A stretch of DNA of 64,000 bases from Aureobasidium sp. EXF-3400 (taxonomy: Eukaryota > Ascomycota > Dothideomycetes > Dothideales > Saccotheciaceae), in the NCBI GenBank assembly GCA_024195585.1, contig SWBL01000146.1, positions 1 to 64,000 of the forward strand, in the 5' to 3' direction. Of this stretch, positions 33,387 through 45,370 are shown in pieces; position 1 is the first letter of the stretch, and every line of letters begins with the position of its first letter. Made by a program: the position numbers and the translations under genes. The notes beneath the pieces are model-generated. The model searched no databases, was not told the origin of the DNA, and was given only the letters and a program-made list of their open reading frames with translations.

Positions 33387-36300
33387 ATGGCGGCCAAACA
33401 AGTCAGGCAGCACAAGGCCAAGGAGCGGGCGCTGACTCTGCAAGAGCGCGAAATGCACAGGTGCGATACTCCTACATGCAGCCCGCGACCACCAAGCCAT
33501 CACACACTCATGCCTCGGCCACAGATTCTACCAGCCTTGGTTGGATGCCCAGGGCACCTCTGCCAATGTCGCCTCGCATGTCCAGGATCTCGCTGACGTC
33601 GACGACTTTGCCATCAACACTCTTTCCAACAAAGGCTTCCGCCCGCTGGCCTCGCGCGACACCACCCTGACTGCCTTTGCCCAACTCGCCGCCCTCCGCC
33701 TCAATGTCCGTCGCGCCATGGTCAGTCTGATTGACTCGAAACACCAATACGTTCTCGCCGAAGCCACCAGGACTCTTTCCTTGGTCGACGACACACGCCA
33801 TGCCGAAAACGACGCCCTGTGGCTTGGGACCACCTCATTAGCAAGAGAAGATGCCATATGCCATTGCTCTTTCACAAGACAATACACTGTTCAGGACGAA
33901 CAAGGCCATACCATAACCGCAACTGCCGCTGTCATGCCCGATTGCCGCTTGGATCCCGACTACAAGGACAAATCCTATGTGGTCCAAGAACCTGGTGTTC
34001 GCTTCTATGCTGGTGTACCCATCAAATCAAGATCTGGACACAACATTGGCGTTTATGCTGTTAGCCACGACGCCCCGAGGGGCCCTCTGACCTATGATGA
34101 ACTACGTTTCATGCAAGATATCGCCGTTGCTGTAATGGATCATTTGGAATGGGCAAGAGATCGTGTAGATCGCTACAAGGGCGAACGCATAGTTCGTGGC
34201 ATGGCTGATTTCATCGAAGGCGCTCCTTCTATGCGTGCCATGAAGAAAGAGTCGGAGAAAGAGGACCAGTCTACCTCGGTCGCCAACAATCCTGACCTAG
34301 CGTCACAAGTGGACAATTCTCTCAAAGAAGATCCCATCAAGCGGCAATCCCCAAAAAGAGCAGATAGCAGTAGATCTGTGAATCGACCGTCACTCGAATC
34401 TAGATCCCAATCTTTTGTTAGACGTCGCGAAGCTAAAACCGACAGCTTGTCCAAATTGCTCGATCGCGCTTCTCGAATACTGCGAGAATCCACTCTTGCC
34501 GAAGGCGTTGTCTTCTTTGGGCCATCTGGAAATAATCCATCTAAGCCTACGTTGAGGTCTGCCATGGCAGCTCGTGACAGAATGTCTGGTACTGACGATG
34601 AGTCTGTTAAGCACCTCTCAGTCGACTCGATTGATGTCGAAAACTCAACAGACTCTGACGTTGCAACCTATCCTGCTCGCACTTCAAAGATCCTCGGCCT
34701 CTCTTTGGTTAACAAGAAAGACAGCTCTCTATTCCACGACACAGCCTTGGATGTTCTGACTCTTGAAAATTATTTCAAGCTTTATCCTAGTGGAAAAAGC
34801 TTGCACTTCTCCGAGGCTGGTTCAGGCCTCTCATCTGAGGACGACAGTGCCAGTGAGAGCCAAATGTCTGCCAGCGACAGATCGAGGGCAGTTCCTCAAT
34901 CTACCTCTCAAAAAGTCATTGGCAAGAAGAAAAAGATTCGAATGAGCCACCAGCAACTCCTCAAAAATCTTCCGGGTGTTAAGAACGTCATCTTTCTACC
35001 ACTTTGGGATTATGTCGAAGAGAAGATGGTGGCAGGATGCTTTTTGTGGACTTCGAGTACGGGAAGGATGATGAATCTGGACGACGACCTGTCATATCTG
35101 CGAGCTTTCGGGAACACCATCATGTCCGAGGTCGCACGCATGAACGCGATGAAGGATGACCGAGCAAAAACCACATTCATTGCGTCTATGAGCCACGAGT
35201 TACGCTCCCCGCTACATGGTATTCTTGGGTCAGTCGAATTTTTGCAAGAAACAGCTGCCGATGCCTATCAGTCCGGTCTGATCAATTCGATCTCGACTTG
35301 CGGCAAAACTCTGCTGGATACCCTTGATCACGTCCTCGATTATGCCAAGATCAACAAGCTCGGTCGGAATCGTATGAAGAAAGATGCTAGGGCAAATAGA
35401 CTGGCTTCCGCTACTGATTCACCCTCGGAGAGTCTTAGCATTTCGGCCGAGATCGATCTCGGACTGGTGGTAGAAGAGGTTGTTGAAGCTGTATGTGCTG
35501 GTCATGCGTTCAAGAAAATGCATACTGGGGAGCTCAAGTCGCGTGATGGGCCTGTTATTACCATGTCTCGCCACTCATCATCTAGCAAAGTTTCTACAGC
35601 TGAAGGTGGAAACATTCACGACGGTGAAGTCGCCGTGCTGCTTGATGTCAGCCCTCGGGCTAGTTGGGTCGTGCGTACGCAACCAGGAGCCTTGAGAAGA
35701 ATCATCATGAACTTGTTAGGTGAGTATTTCTGCAGATCGACGCGGCTGAGGTTGATGACTGACATTCACTGTAGGCAATGCTCTCAAGTACACTCCCAAG
35801 GGCTGGGTAGCAGTGTCTCTCCGAGCGCAAGAAAGCGCATCCCCACATAAGATGGACGTGGTCTTCCGAGTCGTCGATTCTGGCAAGGGAATGTCCGAGG
35901 ACTTCCAAAAGAACCGTCTGTTCGTTCCTTTCAGTCAAGAAGACTCTTTCCAGCCCGGAACCGGATTGGGCCTCAGCATTGTTAGACAGATTGTTGATTC
36001 ACTGGGAGGCACCATCGATATCAAGAGTGTGCAAGACGTTGGCACTGAAGTCGACGTCCGTATGAGTCTTGCTCTGGCAGACTCGTCCGCTAGCGACAAA
36101 CCGGATAATGAGCTAATCTCAGTAGCTGCCAAAACCAAGGGGTTGAGGTTGTGTCTCCTGGACCCCAACGGGGAGAAGGAGAAAGATCAGAACGACAACA
36201 TCAGCCGGCTCGATACGACACTGTCAGAAGTTTGTTGGGGTTGGTTCGAGATGGAAGTGACTAGAGCAAACAGTCTGAAGGACGCTGACGCAGACATGTA

Positions 36301-37322
36301 TATGTACACTGAGCCACCATCAGTCGAATATCTACTGGAACACCACAGCGTCAATCAGAGTCGTACTGGTGGAGGAAGAGGAAAAGAGGTTCCGCTCATC
36401 ATAGTCTGCCTCAACGCATCAGAGGCTGTTGGGATCACCGCCAACCACATCAAGGTATGTCAACAGAACGCTGCCAAAGACGATCGGAAACTGACCTTTG
36501 TTGTAGGCATTATCAGATCTCGGCCGTATCGTGGAAGTTATCTCACAACCCTGTGGACCTCGCAAGCTGGCAAAGGTGTTGGGTCAATGTGTCAGACGTA
36601 TGGAAGAAACCTTCAACAAGCCCATGGCACCCGATCGACAACCGCAACCAGAAGGCCTACCCCATCGATCAAGACTGGAGGACGTGGGTGCGGCGTCCAT
36701 CCTCGGCCTGCCAAGCATGACATTACCACGCCTCAATACTTCAGAAGAGAGAACCGAGTCTGTTCATGCCCGAGAATTCATCCGCAACACAGCTTCGGTG
36801 ATTCCTCCCAGTACGGCCGTCTCGTTCCCCAGCATCAATCGAGACGAAGGCAATGCCAGGGACACCCAAAGTCAATCGCAGTTGGGATCAGTACCTCACG
36901 TCCTGCTTGTCGACGATAATCCAATCAATTTGCAATTACTGGTCATGTTTATGAAAAAGCACAAACTGCCATACCAAGAAGCTGTAAACGGGCAAGAAGC
37001 ACTCGACAAATACATCGAATTCGGCAGCGGCGATCCCAACAAGCCCCGCTTCGACTTTGTGTTGATGGATATCTCCATGCCCGTGATGAACGGCTTGGAA
37101 TCCACGCGACGGATCCGCGAATTTGAAGATGAACAGGGCTTTGAAAAGAAAGCTACCATCATTGCACTTACAGGCCTTGCAAGTGCAGAGGCGCAAGCTG
37201 ACGCCGAGTCCTCCGGTGTGGATATTTACATGGCTAAGCCAGTGAAATTCCAAGCTCTGAGGCCCTTGCTCGTGAGCAAGAAACCCGAGAAGAAGGCTGA
37301 GGAGCAGCAAGCATCCTCATGA
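33387..37322 (+). CDS. Hybrid histidine kinase with N-terminal GAF domain
   Basis: Four exons (33387-33460, 33525-35719, 35775-36454, 36507-37322) encode 1254 residues. It is a phosphorelay sensor that autophosphorylates on His and passes phosphate to its own receiver and then to a phosphotransfer protein. The order is: a basic N-terminus; a GAF domain of about 170 residues (LAALRLNVRRAMVSLID...VRFYAGVPIKSRSGHNIGVYAV); a long Ser-rich linker; HisKA with phospho-acceptor His582 in SMSHELRSPLHG; HATPase_c with N-box LLGNALKYTPKG built across intron 2, DSGKGM and GTGLGLSIVRQIV; and a receiver with LLVDDNPIN, phospho-acceptor Asp about 1171 (LMDISMP), ALTG and the Lys in AKPVKF. All catalytic residues are intact. 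There is no transmembrane segment, so it is probably cytosolic; the GAF ligand is unknown. Confidence 0.94.
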
Positions 37323-37823
37323 TCTGGTATAGGTATCTGTGCGCTTTGCGTTGTGTTGCTTTTCACATCTTCCCTTTTTCTATTCCCTTTTGTTGGACCC
37401 TGTTTGTGTTTCTTCTTGCGCTCTTAGCGTTCGTTCCACTTGCATATCACTCACACGTTTGGATGACGGCGTTTGTTCTTACTTAGATATACACACACAA
37501 GCATTGCGGCGTGTCTTCTTGTTGTTTGATTGAATTAGACGCATCGAAATGGGCATTACACAATTTCAGCTTGCTCATGTTCTCATTCTCTCGAAATCTT
37601 CGTTTGCACGTTATTAATGTTTTACTGTTGAAGTTTCCATCTCTGCAAAGACTTTGATTACATAAGAAAAGCAGTCTTGCTGTAAGAGAGAAACAATGCT
37701 TTGCTTGCGCCCGCATGCCCACCAGTCAAAAAGCCAAAAGCGCTGTGGTAGTCAAGGAAGATTTTATGCACAAAAAGCACAATAGTATCGTCAAGTCGTA
37801 GCCAATGTGTAGTAGACTCTTTC
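37323..37823. other. Convergent 3' flanks
   Basis: Lies between the histidine kinase and the SWIB gene. It is T-rich and no gene was seen. Confidence 0.5.
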
Positions 37824-38778
37824 CTATGGCGATGAGCCCGTGTCTGGTGCTGGAGAGGAAGCGGCGGATGCGGGAGCGCCTGCTGTTGCTGCTGGAGCAG
37901 GAGTGGTGGCCACGACATCTTCTGCTGCGTACAGGTTCTGTGTCAGGATCTTGTTCATGGTGAACATGTGGACGCGATCTGTCTTGAAGACTGCACGCAT
38001 GGCATCGTCGCAGACAATCTGGCGCTTGTCGGCTGGATCTTGGAGGTCCCTCAATTTGACGTATTCCCAGATCTTCTTGACGGTCTGAGGTCGTGATAAC
38101 TGCGTCTCACCGAGCAGAGCTGAGAGAGGTTCTGACAGGTTCATCGGTTTCTGTGATGGGTGTAAGCTTTTGTGAAGGTGGTAAAAGAGCGACACAAGAC
38201 TGACGTGGAATCCACCGGTGCGCGGCTTGGACTCTCCATTGGTTTCGACGTCGCTACCGTCCTTGACTTTGGCAGGCGTCTTCTTCTTCCTCTTGACAGG
38301 TGCAGCTTTCCTGGTTGCGCCGGCTCTGGTGGGTCTTGCTCTGCTGTTCTCCTCGCGTTATAGACGGGCAGCGTAGGCAGCATCGTCTTCCTCGGCATGC
38401 TGCTTGCGTTTCTTGGTTGGTCTATCGTCTACTACATCGGACAGGTCTGATTCATCAGAGGGTTCTTTGCGCTTTTGAGGAGGGGAATCTGAAGGGGATG
38501 GAGATGCGCCATTGGTACCATTCGTGTCTTCTGCGGTTACTCTGTCGAAGCAATTCTCGATCAAGCCTTGGATCTCTTTCTGTATAGATGTGTTAGGTTG
38601 AGCGGCTCGAAGACAGGCAGCTAGCAGCACAGGGCTGACTAACCTTGTACTCGGTAACATCAAAGCCGACTTTCTCGGAAAGAGCAGTGCGAATCTTCTT
38701 TGCAGAGACAGTCTCGAGATCACTTTGGCGCAAGATGTCGTAGATCAGGTCGGAGAAGCGTTTCTCATCGTAGGACAT
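37824..38778 (-). CDS. DEK_C-SWIB/MDM2 chromatin protein, interrupted by an in-frame TAA
   Basis: Three exons (38778-38644, 38579-38205, 38150-37824) would encode 278 residues. The N-terminus (SDLIYDILRQSDLETVSAKKIRTAL...IQGLIENCFDRV) is a DEK C-terminal-type domain. A Lys/Arg/Asp-rich nuclear region follows, then a SWIB domain (KPMNLSEPLSALLG, SRPQTVKKIWEYVK...LQDPADKRQIVCDDAMRAVF, VHMFTMNKIL). This is the layout of yeast Tri1/Uaf30-like proteins of chromatin or RNA polymerase I transcription. Codon 119 is TAA (38358-38360), yet the same frame continues smoothly as REENSRARPTRAGATRKAAP. The expected residue there is Gln (CAA), so one C-to-T change explains it. A spliced escape is unlikely: no intron of normal size removes it. 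It may be a sequencing error, a recent null allele or a read-through site. Without the downstream half the SWIB domain is lost. Confidence 0.85.
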
Positions 38779-39330
38779 GGCTGCGACAGATGACGTCGGT
38801 CGTGTTGGATGGAGATGGTGAAAGAGGTCGGATTGAGATTGAGTTGAGCCACGATTGCAGGAGATGGATCGCCTGGGAGAGCTTATGTAGAGATGGGGTG
38901 ACAGCAGCGAAGGCAATTGATAGATGTTTGTGAAGAGAGATTGATTTCTTTGTAGGCGACGCGCATAGACGCGAGGAGCACTTTGGTATATATGGAGAAG
39001 CAACCACTAAACCGCTAAGTGCTATAGGCTTGGCGTCAACGAGACTTGTACAGCTCACACAATGAACTGGTTTGATAGGGAGACGACAGCAAGTCAGGGA
39101 AACACTAGTTCGTGGATGATGATCTTTGACATGTTGTTTGTTCAGATGCTCAGAGACAGAGTCTAAGAAAGGGAAAGGGCAACTCTTGGTGTCGGCTACC
39201 TACGCAAGACTGGAAAGCACGAAGTCGTCCGGGTAGACGCTGCACGTGACTCCGCCCGCGCCTGCACTTTTTTGCACATCGAAATCGAATAGCGGCAGCC
39301 ACGACCACCAATCCATACACAACCGCCAAC
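38779..39330. other. Divergent promoter region (SWIB/eIF3b)
   Basis: About 550 bp between divergent genes. No coding frame is supported. Confidence 0.5.
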
Positions 39331-41704
39331 ATGGCTCCAAGCTTCGATAATCTCGACAACGACGAGAACTTCGACGATGTCGAAATCGACTACTCCGGTA
39401 CGCCACCTCCGAGCGAAAGAGAGAAGGATGCCCGCGCGCGCCTTGGGAACCATCGAGGGGAGAAATTCGACCTTGTAATGCTGACTGGTGCCCTACAGAT
39501 CTGCGCGAGCAGTTCGATGTGCGCATGGAGGAGGGTCTCGACTCTTTCGTAGTCGTCGATGGCCTTCCCAAGGTCCCCGAGGAGAGCAAGGGAAAGCTGA
39601 TCAAGTTCATCCTCCGCAAGCTCACCACCGCTGGCAAGACTAGCGAGGACCTTGTCCTCATGCCCATTAGCGACGAAACCAACATGACCGAGGGCTACGC
39701 CTTTGTCGAGTACGAGTCACCCGCACAGGCTCAGGCCGCCGTCAAGGCCTTGAACGGCACCCCTCTGGACAAGAAGCACACCATGGCTGTCAACAAGCTG
39801 ACCGACATTGAGCGCTTTGGTCGCGAGGGCCGCATCGACGAGGACTACTCTCCCCCAGAGGTTGAGCCTTTCCAGGAGAAGGAGCACTTGCGCTGGTGGT
39901 TGGGAGACAACGACGGTCGTGACCAGTTTGTCATGTACCGTGGTGACAGCGTCGGCGTTTTCTGGAACGAGAGAGACGAGCAGCCCGATTCCATTGTCGA
40001 CCGTGCTCACTGGACCGAGTCCTTTGTGCAGTGGTCGCCCAAGGGAACCTACCTTACCTCAATGCACGCCCAGGGTGTCCAGCTGTGGGGAGGCAAGTCA
40101 TGGAGCAGACAGAAGCGTTTCGCCCACCCTGGTGTCAACCTTGTCGACTTCTCCCCCGACGAGAGATACCTCACTACCTGGTCTCACCGCCCCATGCAGG
40201 TCGAAGAAGGCCACCCCGTTCTCTCGCTCGACGAGGACGGCAAGAACTACATCATCTGGGATCTCGAGACTGGTCTTCCTCTGCGCTCTTTCGTCACCCT
40301 CGACTCGGCCGGCCCCAACGTCGACGAGGCTGGAAACCCCATTAAGAAGAAGCTGCAATGGCCTGCCTTCAAGTGGTCCGCCGACTCCAAGTACGTTGCC
40401 CGTATGAACCCCGAACAAGGAATCTCCGTCTACGAGCTGCCCCGCATGAACCTCCTCGACAAGGTGTCAATCAAGATCGAGAAGATCCAGGACTTCGAAT
40501 GGTGCCCCGCTACTCCCCAACGTGAGGGTGTCAAGAACTACGAGCAGCTCTTCTGTTACTGGACCCCCGAGGTGGGTAGCAACCCCGCGAAGGTCGGTCT
40601 CATGAGCGTTCCCTCCAAGGAGGTTGTCCGTACCCGTAACCTGTTCAACGTTTCCGACGCAAAGTTGCACTGGCAAAGCGACGGCTCTTTCCTCTGTGTC
40701 AAGGTTGACCGTCACAGCAAGAGCAAGAAGTCAATGGCCACCAACCTCGAGATCTTCCGTGTCAAGGAGAAGGGTGTGCCCGTTGAGGTCGTCGACGCCA
40801 TCAAGGACACCGTCATCAACTTTGCTTGGGAGCCCAAGGGTGATCGTTTCGTCCTCATCACCGCTGGCGAGGTGCCCGTTGGTGCCGCCGTACCCCCCAA
40901 GACTTCCGTCTCGTTCTTCTGCCCGGAGAAGGCGAAGGGCAACCAGGTTGGTAACTTCAAGCTGATCCGCACTGTCGACAAGAAGAACAACAATGCCATC
41001 CACTGGTCCCCCAACGGTCGCTTCGTCGTTGTCGCTACTGTCCTGTCACAACAGAGCTTCGACCTCGACTTCTACGACTTTGACTACGAGGGCGAGAAGG
41101 ATGAGAAGGACAAGGACTTGACCGCCAACCTCGCTTTGATGAACACGGCCGAGCACTACGGTGTTACTGACATTGACTGGGACCCCTCAGGCCGCTTCGT
41201 CGCCACCAGCGCAAGTGTCTGGAAGCACCGCGTAAGTTTTGCAGGAATGTCTCATCACACGTACATAACTAACAGACACAGATGGAAAACGGTTACCACC
41301 TTTACGACTTCCGTGGTCAACTTCTTCGTGAGGACCCCATCGACCAATTCAAGCAGTTTGCATGGCGCCCGCGTCCCGAGCGTCTCCTGTCCAAGGAGGA
41401 ACAGAAGACCGTTCGCAAGAACCTCCGCGAATGGAGCAAGCAGTTCGAGGAGGAGGATGTTGCTCGCAAGAACACTGCCAACCGCGCTGTTGTCGAGCAA
41501 CGCCGTCGTCTCCTCGACGAGTGGCTCGCCTGGCGCGAACGCACCACTGCCGAGCTTCGCCAGGAGCGCGAGGAGGAAGGTCTTCCTGCCATCAGTCCCG
41601 AAGAGGCTGTTGCCAAAGACGAACCTTCCGAGGAGGGCGAGGGCAAGTTTGTCGAGGAGATTCTGGAGGAGATCTTGGAAGAGACCGAGGAAATCATCGA
41701 CTAA
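39331..41704 (+). CDS. PRT1: Translation initiation factor eIF3 subunit b
   Basis: Three exons (39331-39397, 39499-41231, 41282-41704) encode 740 residues. eIF3b scaffolds the eIF3 complex on the 40S ribosome during initiation. The short acidic first exon ends IDYS and joins DLREQFDV. The RRM (residues about 40-125) has [11 protein letters not shown] and [20 protein letters not shown]. It is followed by the nine-bladed beta-propeller typical of eIF3b/eIF2A ([68 protein letters not shown]) and a C-terminal helix with [14 protein letters not shown] that contacts other subunits. The end is Glu-rich. Length matches fungal orthologues. Synonymous codons are strongly C/G-biased, as expected for a highly expressed gene. 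A repeat array lies in the 3' flank. Confidence 0.97.
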
Positions 41705-42835
41705 GTCACTTAGACGGTCTGACGAGAAAATGCTTCTTATTTCTGTCCTCTTTTTTGTTATACAATGTGCAAAGCATGTTGTGTGGAGCGGGAAATACAA
41801 AAATTCGGTGTTGTTTTGTTCCATATCACATCCCTTTTTTTCATTTTGAATCTGTCTGATTTCCTTGCTGTGATGACACAAATTGTATCTTGTGTAAGTC
41901 GTTCTTACCCTAATTACATAGGTCGCTCCTTCAAGAGAAGGAAGAGCACTTTCCTTAGGAATCGATCGTTCCTTCCTTTCTAATTTGCGGCCACTCCTTC
42001 CTTCTCTACTTTGTAGCCGTTCGTTCCTTCCTTCCTTGTTTGCTTCATGGTCGTTCCTTCCTTTTCTGCTTTGTAGTCGTTTCATCCTCTTATGCTTTGT
42101 GATTGTTCCTTCCTCTTATATGATCGCTCCTTCCTTTCTGGTTTTTCCAATTCGCAATCTTTCGAAACCTGGCTTTCTCCACTCTGCCAAAGGCACACGA
42201 GATGTCTGCAGTCTTTCATCTTTGTCTTCAATTACTCTAGTATATCTGGAACGTCATCTCTCAGAGTTTGGTCGTTTTGAGTAGACAGTGACCAGAGCAG
42301 GCACTGCCAAAAATGAAGAGCTGAAGTCAGCTACCTCGAAGCTCATATTGCCTTGTTCTAATGTTTCTGACAGCATCTATGTTCTTAGCATGTACGACGG
42401 TCTCTCACAGACTTTGTGCGCAACATAGGAAATTGAGTTTGTCGCTGAATTGATCGACAAGCCCAAGCTCTCCTCAACGTGACAGGCTCTAGAGGAAACC
42501 CCGTTTTCGTTACCAGAGCTGATTTGTATTGCTGCTTGGGATATGTGCCTTGATCCAGATTTGGATAGTGATGGACCTAAGTCTTGTATGTGTTTGGAAC
42601 GGTTGCAGTGACGGATGAAAAGATGGTATAGGAAAGGCAGGAGTAACAAAATAGTGGGCGGGTACCTTATCAGCAGATAAGGCGTTTCACCGGTTTACAA
42701 GTATGTGAAAGCGCGCCAAGGACTAATAGCGTCATAGCATATGGGTCATGAGGACCATCGAGTACAGCAATGACCAAGTGCTTGGTTGTTTCGTTCGTCT
42801 GAGAAGATCCTTCTCTCTTGCTCCCCCAGCACACA
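41705..42835. other. Intergenic stretch with repeat array
   Basis: Between eIF3b and PHO8 on the same strand. Apart from the pyrimidine-rich repeat array listed separately, no gene was recognised. Confidence 0.5.
41964..42141. repeat. Degenerate tandem array of GTCGTTCCTTCCTT-type units
   Basis: About seven units of 20-31 bp, each with a (G/C)TCCTTCC core and often followed by TCTGCTTTGTA or TTGTTTGCTT, for example near 42051-42076. Weaker partial copies extend back to about 41898. The plus strand is strongly pyrimidine-rich. A similar array occurs downstream of xanthine dehydrogenase. Confidence 0.75.
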
Positions 42836-44675
42836 ATGCCTCGAGGACAAGAACCCCTGTTGACGCGTCGTCCGTCGTCGCACAACGACGAGCGAGCAAC
42901 CGAAGAAGATGCTCTTTTGACAGGACAGAGACCATCCCGCCAACCTTCCACCTCACGATGGGCCAGATACCGTGAGATTGCCCTCTTCACCTGGGGTCTC
43001 ATAGCCACTGCCGCCGTCATTGTCCTGGCTGTTGTTTACCAACACCAATCCTCAAAGGCGACGCCCGAGAGACATGGCGACCGACCCACTGGAAAGAGAA
43101 ACCTCGTCTTCATGGTGAGCACGACGCTCTACTCCCTCCTGTGCAATAGACTAACCACCGAGCTACACAGGTGAGCGATGGCATGGGTCCAACCTCGTTA
43201 GCCCTCACCCGCGGTTTCAAACAATACGTCAACGCCCTGCCGTGGGACGACACTTTGGTGCTGGATAAGCACTTGATTGGAAACAGTCGTACGCGAAGCA
43301 GCAGCAGTCTTGTCACCGACAGTGCTGCCGGAGCCACTGCCTTCAGTTGCGGTCACAAGTCTTACAACGGCGCCATCAGCGTCATGCCCGACCATACTCC
43401 CTGCGGTAGTGTCATGGAGGCTGCAAAAAGAGCTGGCTACACCACCGGTCTCGTTGTCACCACTCGCATTACCGATGCTACCCCTGCATGCTTCGCCTCG
43501 CATGTCAGAACTCGCGCTATGGAGGATCAGATTGCCGAACAACTCATTGGTAATGGTCCTCTGGGCAGAAACGTCGATTTGATCCTTGGTGGAGGAAGAT
43601 GCCACTTTTTGCCCAACACCACTGCTGGAGGCTGCAGAGCCGACGGTAGAGACTTGATCGCCAAGGCGGATGAGTACGATTGGAACTATATCGCCTCTCG
43701 TGAGGACTTTGACAACCTTGGATCTTCGGTCAAGCTTCCTCTGCTTGGTCTGTTTGCACCCACCGACATCCCCTTCGAAATCGATCGCAGACGCGTCGAC
43801 GATGAGTACCCATCGCTCGAAGAAATGACAAAGACAGCCCTTCGCGCTCTCAAGGACGCTACCAAGGATAGTGAACAAGGTTTCTTTATCATGATTGAGG
43901 GAAGCAGAATTGACCATGCTGGTCACAACAACGATCCCGCAGCTCAGGTCCACGAAGTTCTTGCCTATGACAAAGCCATGCAGGCTGTTATTGACTTCCT
44001 TGAGGAAGACGACACTGAGGGTCTCATGGTTGCTACCAGTGACCATGAGACCGGTGGCCTGGCTACTGCTAGACGTACGTGTCTCCTTGCCCTTTCTCGT
44101 TTCAAATTGTGCTAATGAACATCCCAGAGTTAAACGTCGAATACCCTGAATATCTCTGGTACCCTGACGTTCTTGCCAACGCAACTCACAGTGCCGAGCA
44201 CACTGCCCGTCTGTACTTCTCCCACTTGTCAACTTCTAAAGCCTCCAAAGCCGACCTTCCCAAGTATCTTACTAAGCTTATCAACGACAACTTGGGCATC
44301 AAAGACGTGACTCGCGAAGAGATCGATTATCTGATCGAGCACCCTGTTTTGAGCCCTTGGACTATGTCTCAGATCATCAGCAAACGTAGCCAGACTGGTT
44401 GGAGCACTCATGGTCATAGTGCTGTTGATGTAAACATCTATTCTTCCAACCGTCATGCCTCAAAGAAGCTGCACGGGAACCACGAGAATACCGAGGTTGG
44501 CGAGTTCTTGCGCTGGTACCTTGATGTTGAAGATGAGGTGAAGGAAGTCACAAAGGAGCTGAAGCACAAGCTCGAGATCTCTGGTGGTGAGAGTTGGCTA
44601 GGTGCTGTCCCTTCCCAAGAGGACCTGACTGTTGTGGCGAGCCATTTGATGAGTCCTCAGAGAGGCTTTGATTGA
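42836..44675 (+). CDS. PHO8: Repressible vacuolar alkaline phosphatase
   Basis: Three exons (42836-43114, 43171-44074, 44128-44675) encode 576 residues. It is a type II vacuolar membrane protein that hydrolyses phosphomonoesters. The N-terminal cytosolic part is basic, and one TM lies at about residues 48-70 (IALFTWGLIATAAVIVLAVV). The catalytic domain begins LVFMVSDGMGPTS (metal-binding Asp), has the nucleophile Ser144 in VTDSAAGATAFSCG, metal ligands in MIEGSRIDHAGHNNDP and TSDHETGGL, and the late ligand His in GWSTHGHSAVDV. All metal ligands appear present. Length and layout match fungal Pho8. It is induced by phosphate starvation in yeasts; no Pho4-type CACGTG site was noted immediately upstream. 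Confidence 0.95.
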
Positions 44676-45370
44676 ACGCATTGTTTGGTTGAAAGAGATT
44701 GGGGCATTAGCATAGGATGTTTTGAAGGTGCATTGCATTGATAGAGCATATACCCGCATTTATTGGAGGCAAGCATACATGAAATCATCTGGTTGTATAC
44801 TATCATTCTCTCTTCTGCTCTATCATGACTTCACAAGACAAGATGACCATGCTAGCATACAGCTATACATGAAGGAGCTTGTATGGCAGGGTCTTTGAGC
44901 ATGACAAGCATCCATCCCTGACATGGGCCCTTGTCGAAGCCAAAACTCAAGTAGATATAGCAAATATCAGCACGCCCTTCCAGCTCTAGCGTAGAAGATT
45001 CTGTGAAGGCGTTGATGTCCAAGAGATACTGGTTACGAGTCATGGACGTGCACTGAGTATCGAAGAAGCCCATACCAACCACCACACATTACTCGCGACA
45101 ATTTCGATATCAAGCAGTGACGGAAGCCGGAAAGCAGCCACCAAAACATTCAGAGTGACGACGCCGTGTCTTGCGCATTGCCCACAAAGCTTTATTGAAC
45201 CTTTCCATCATCTAAAGGAGTTGTCTCTCGTTCTAGATTCTCCTGGTTCTCACGATCTCTCCAGCAAGAAGGTAAGCATACATTCTCCAGGCAGTATTGA
45301 AGGATGCATCTGATGTGGTCTTGCACCGCCCATGATGCGCACAATCTTACTGATGGGCAATGATAGCAAG
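44676..45370. other. Intergenic stretch with probable 5' UTR intron
   Basis: The first part is the PHO8 3' flank. A donor AAG|GTAAGC near 45271 and an acceptor after TTACTGATGGGCAATGATAG at 45366 outline a likely 5' UTR intron of the CCCH gene, with no ATG in the presumed leader. A 77-codon minus-strand frame (44852-45085) is not called. Confidence 0.4.

Noticed and set aside
41255..42085. A 276-codon minus-strand frame with repeated RNERLQSREGR-type peptides
   Set aside because: The repeats come from the pyrimidine-rich DNA array and the rest is antisense to the eIF3b last exon.
43198..44232. A 344-codon minus-strand frame
   Set aside because: It lies antisense to the PHO8 coding exons, and its composition is that of the reverse complement of a GC-rich gene.
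44852..45085. A 77-codon minus-strand frame of protein-like composition
   Set aside because: Too short, unrecognised and without supporting splice context. Worth checking with RNA-seq only.
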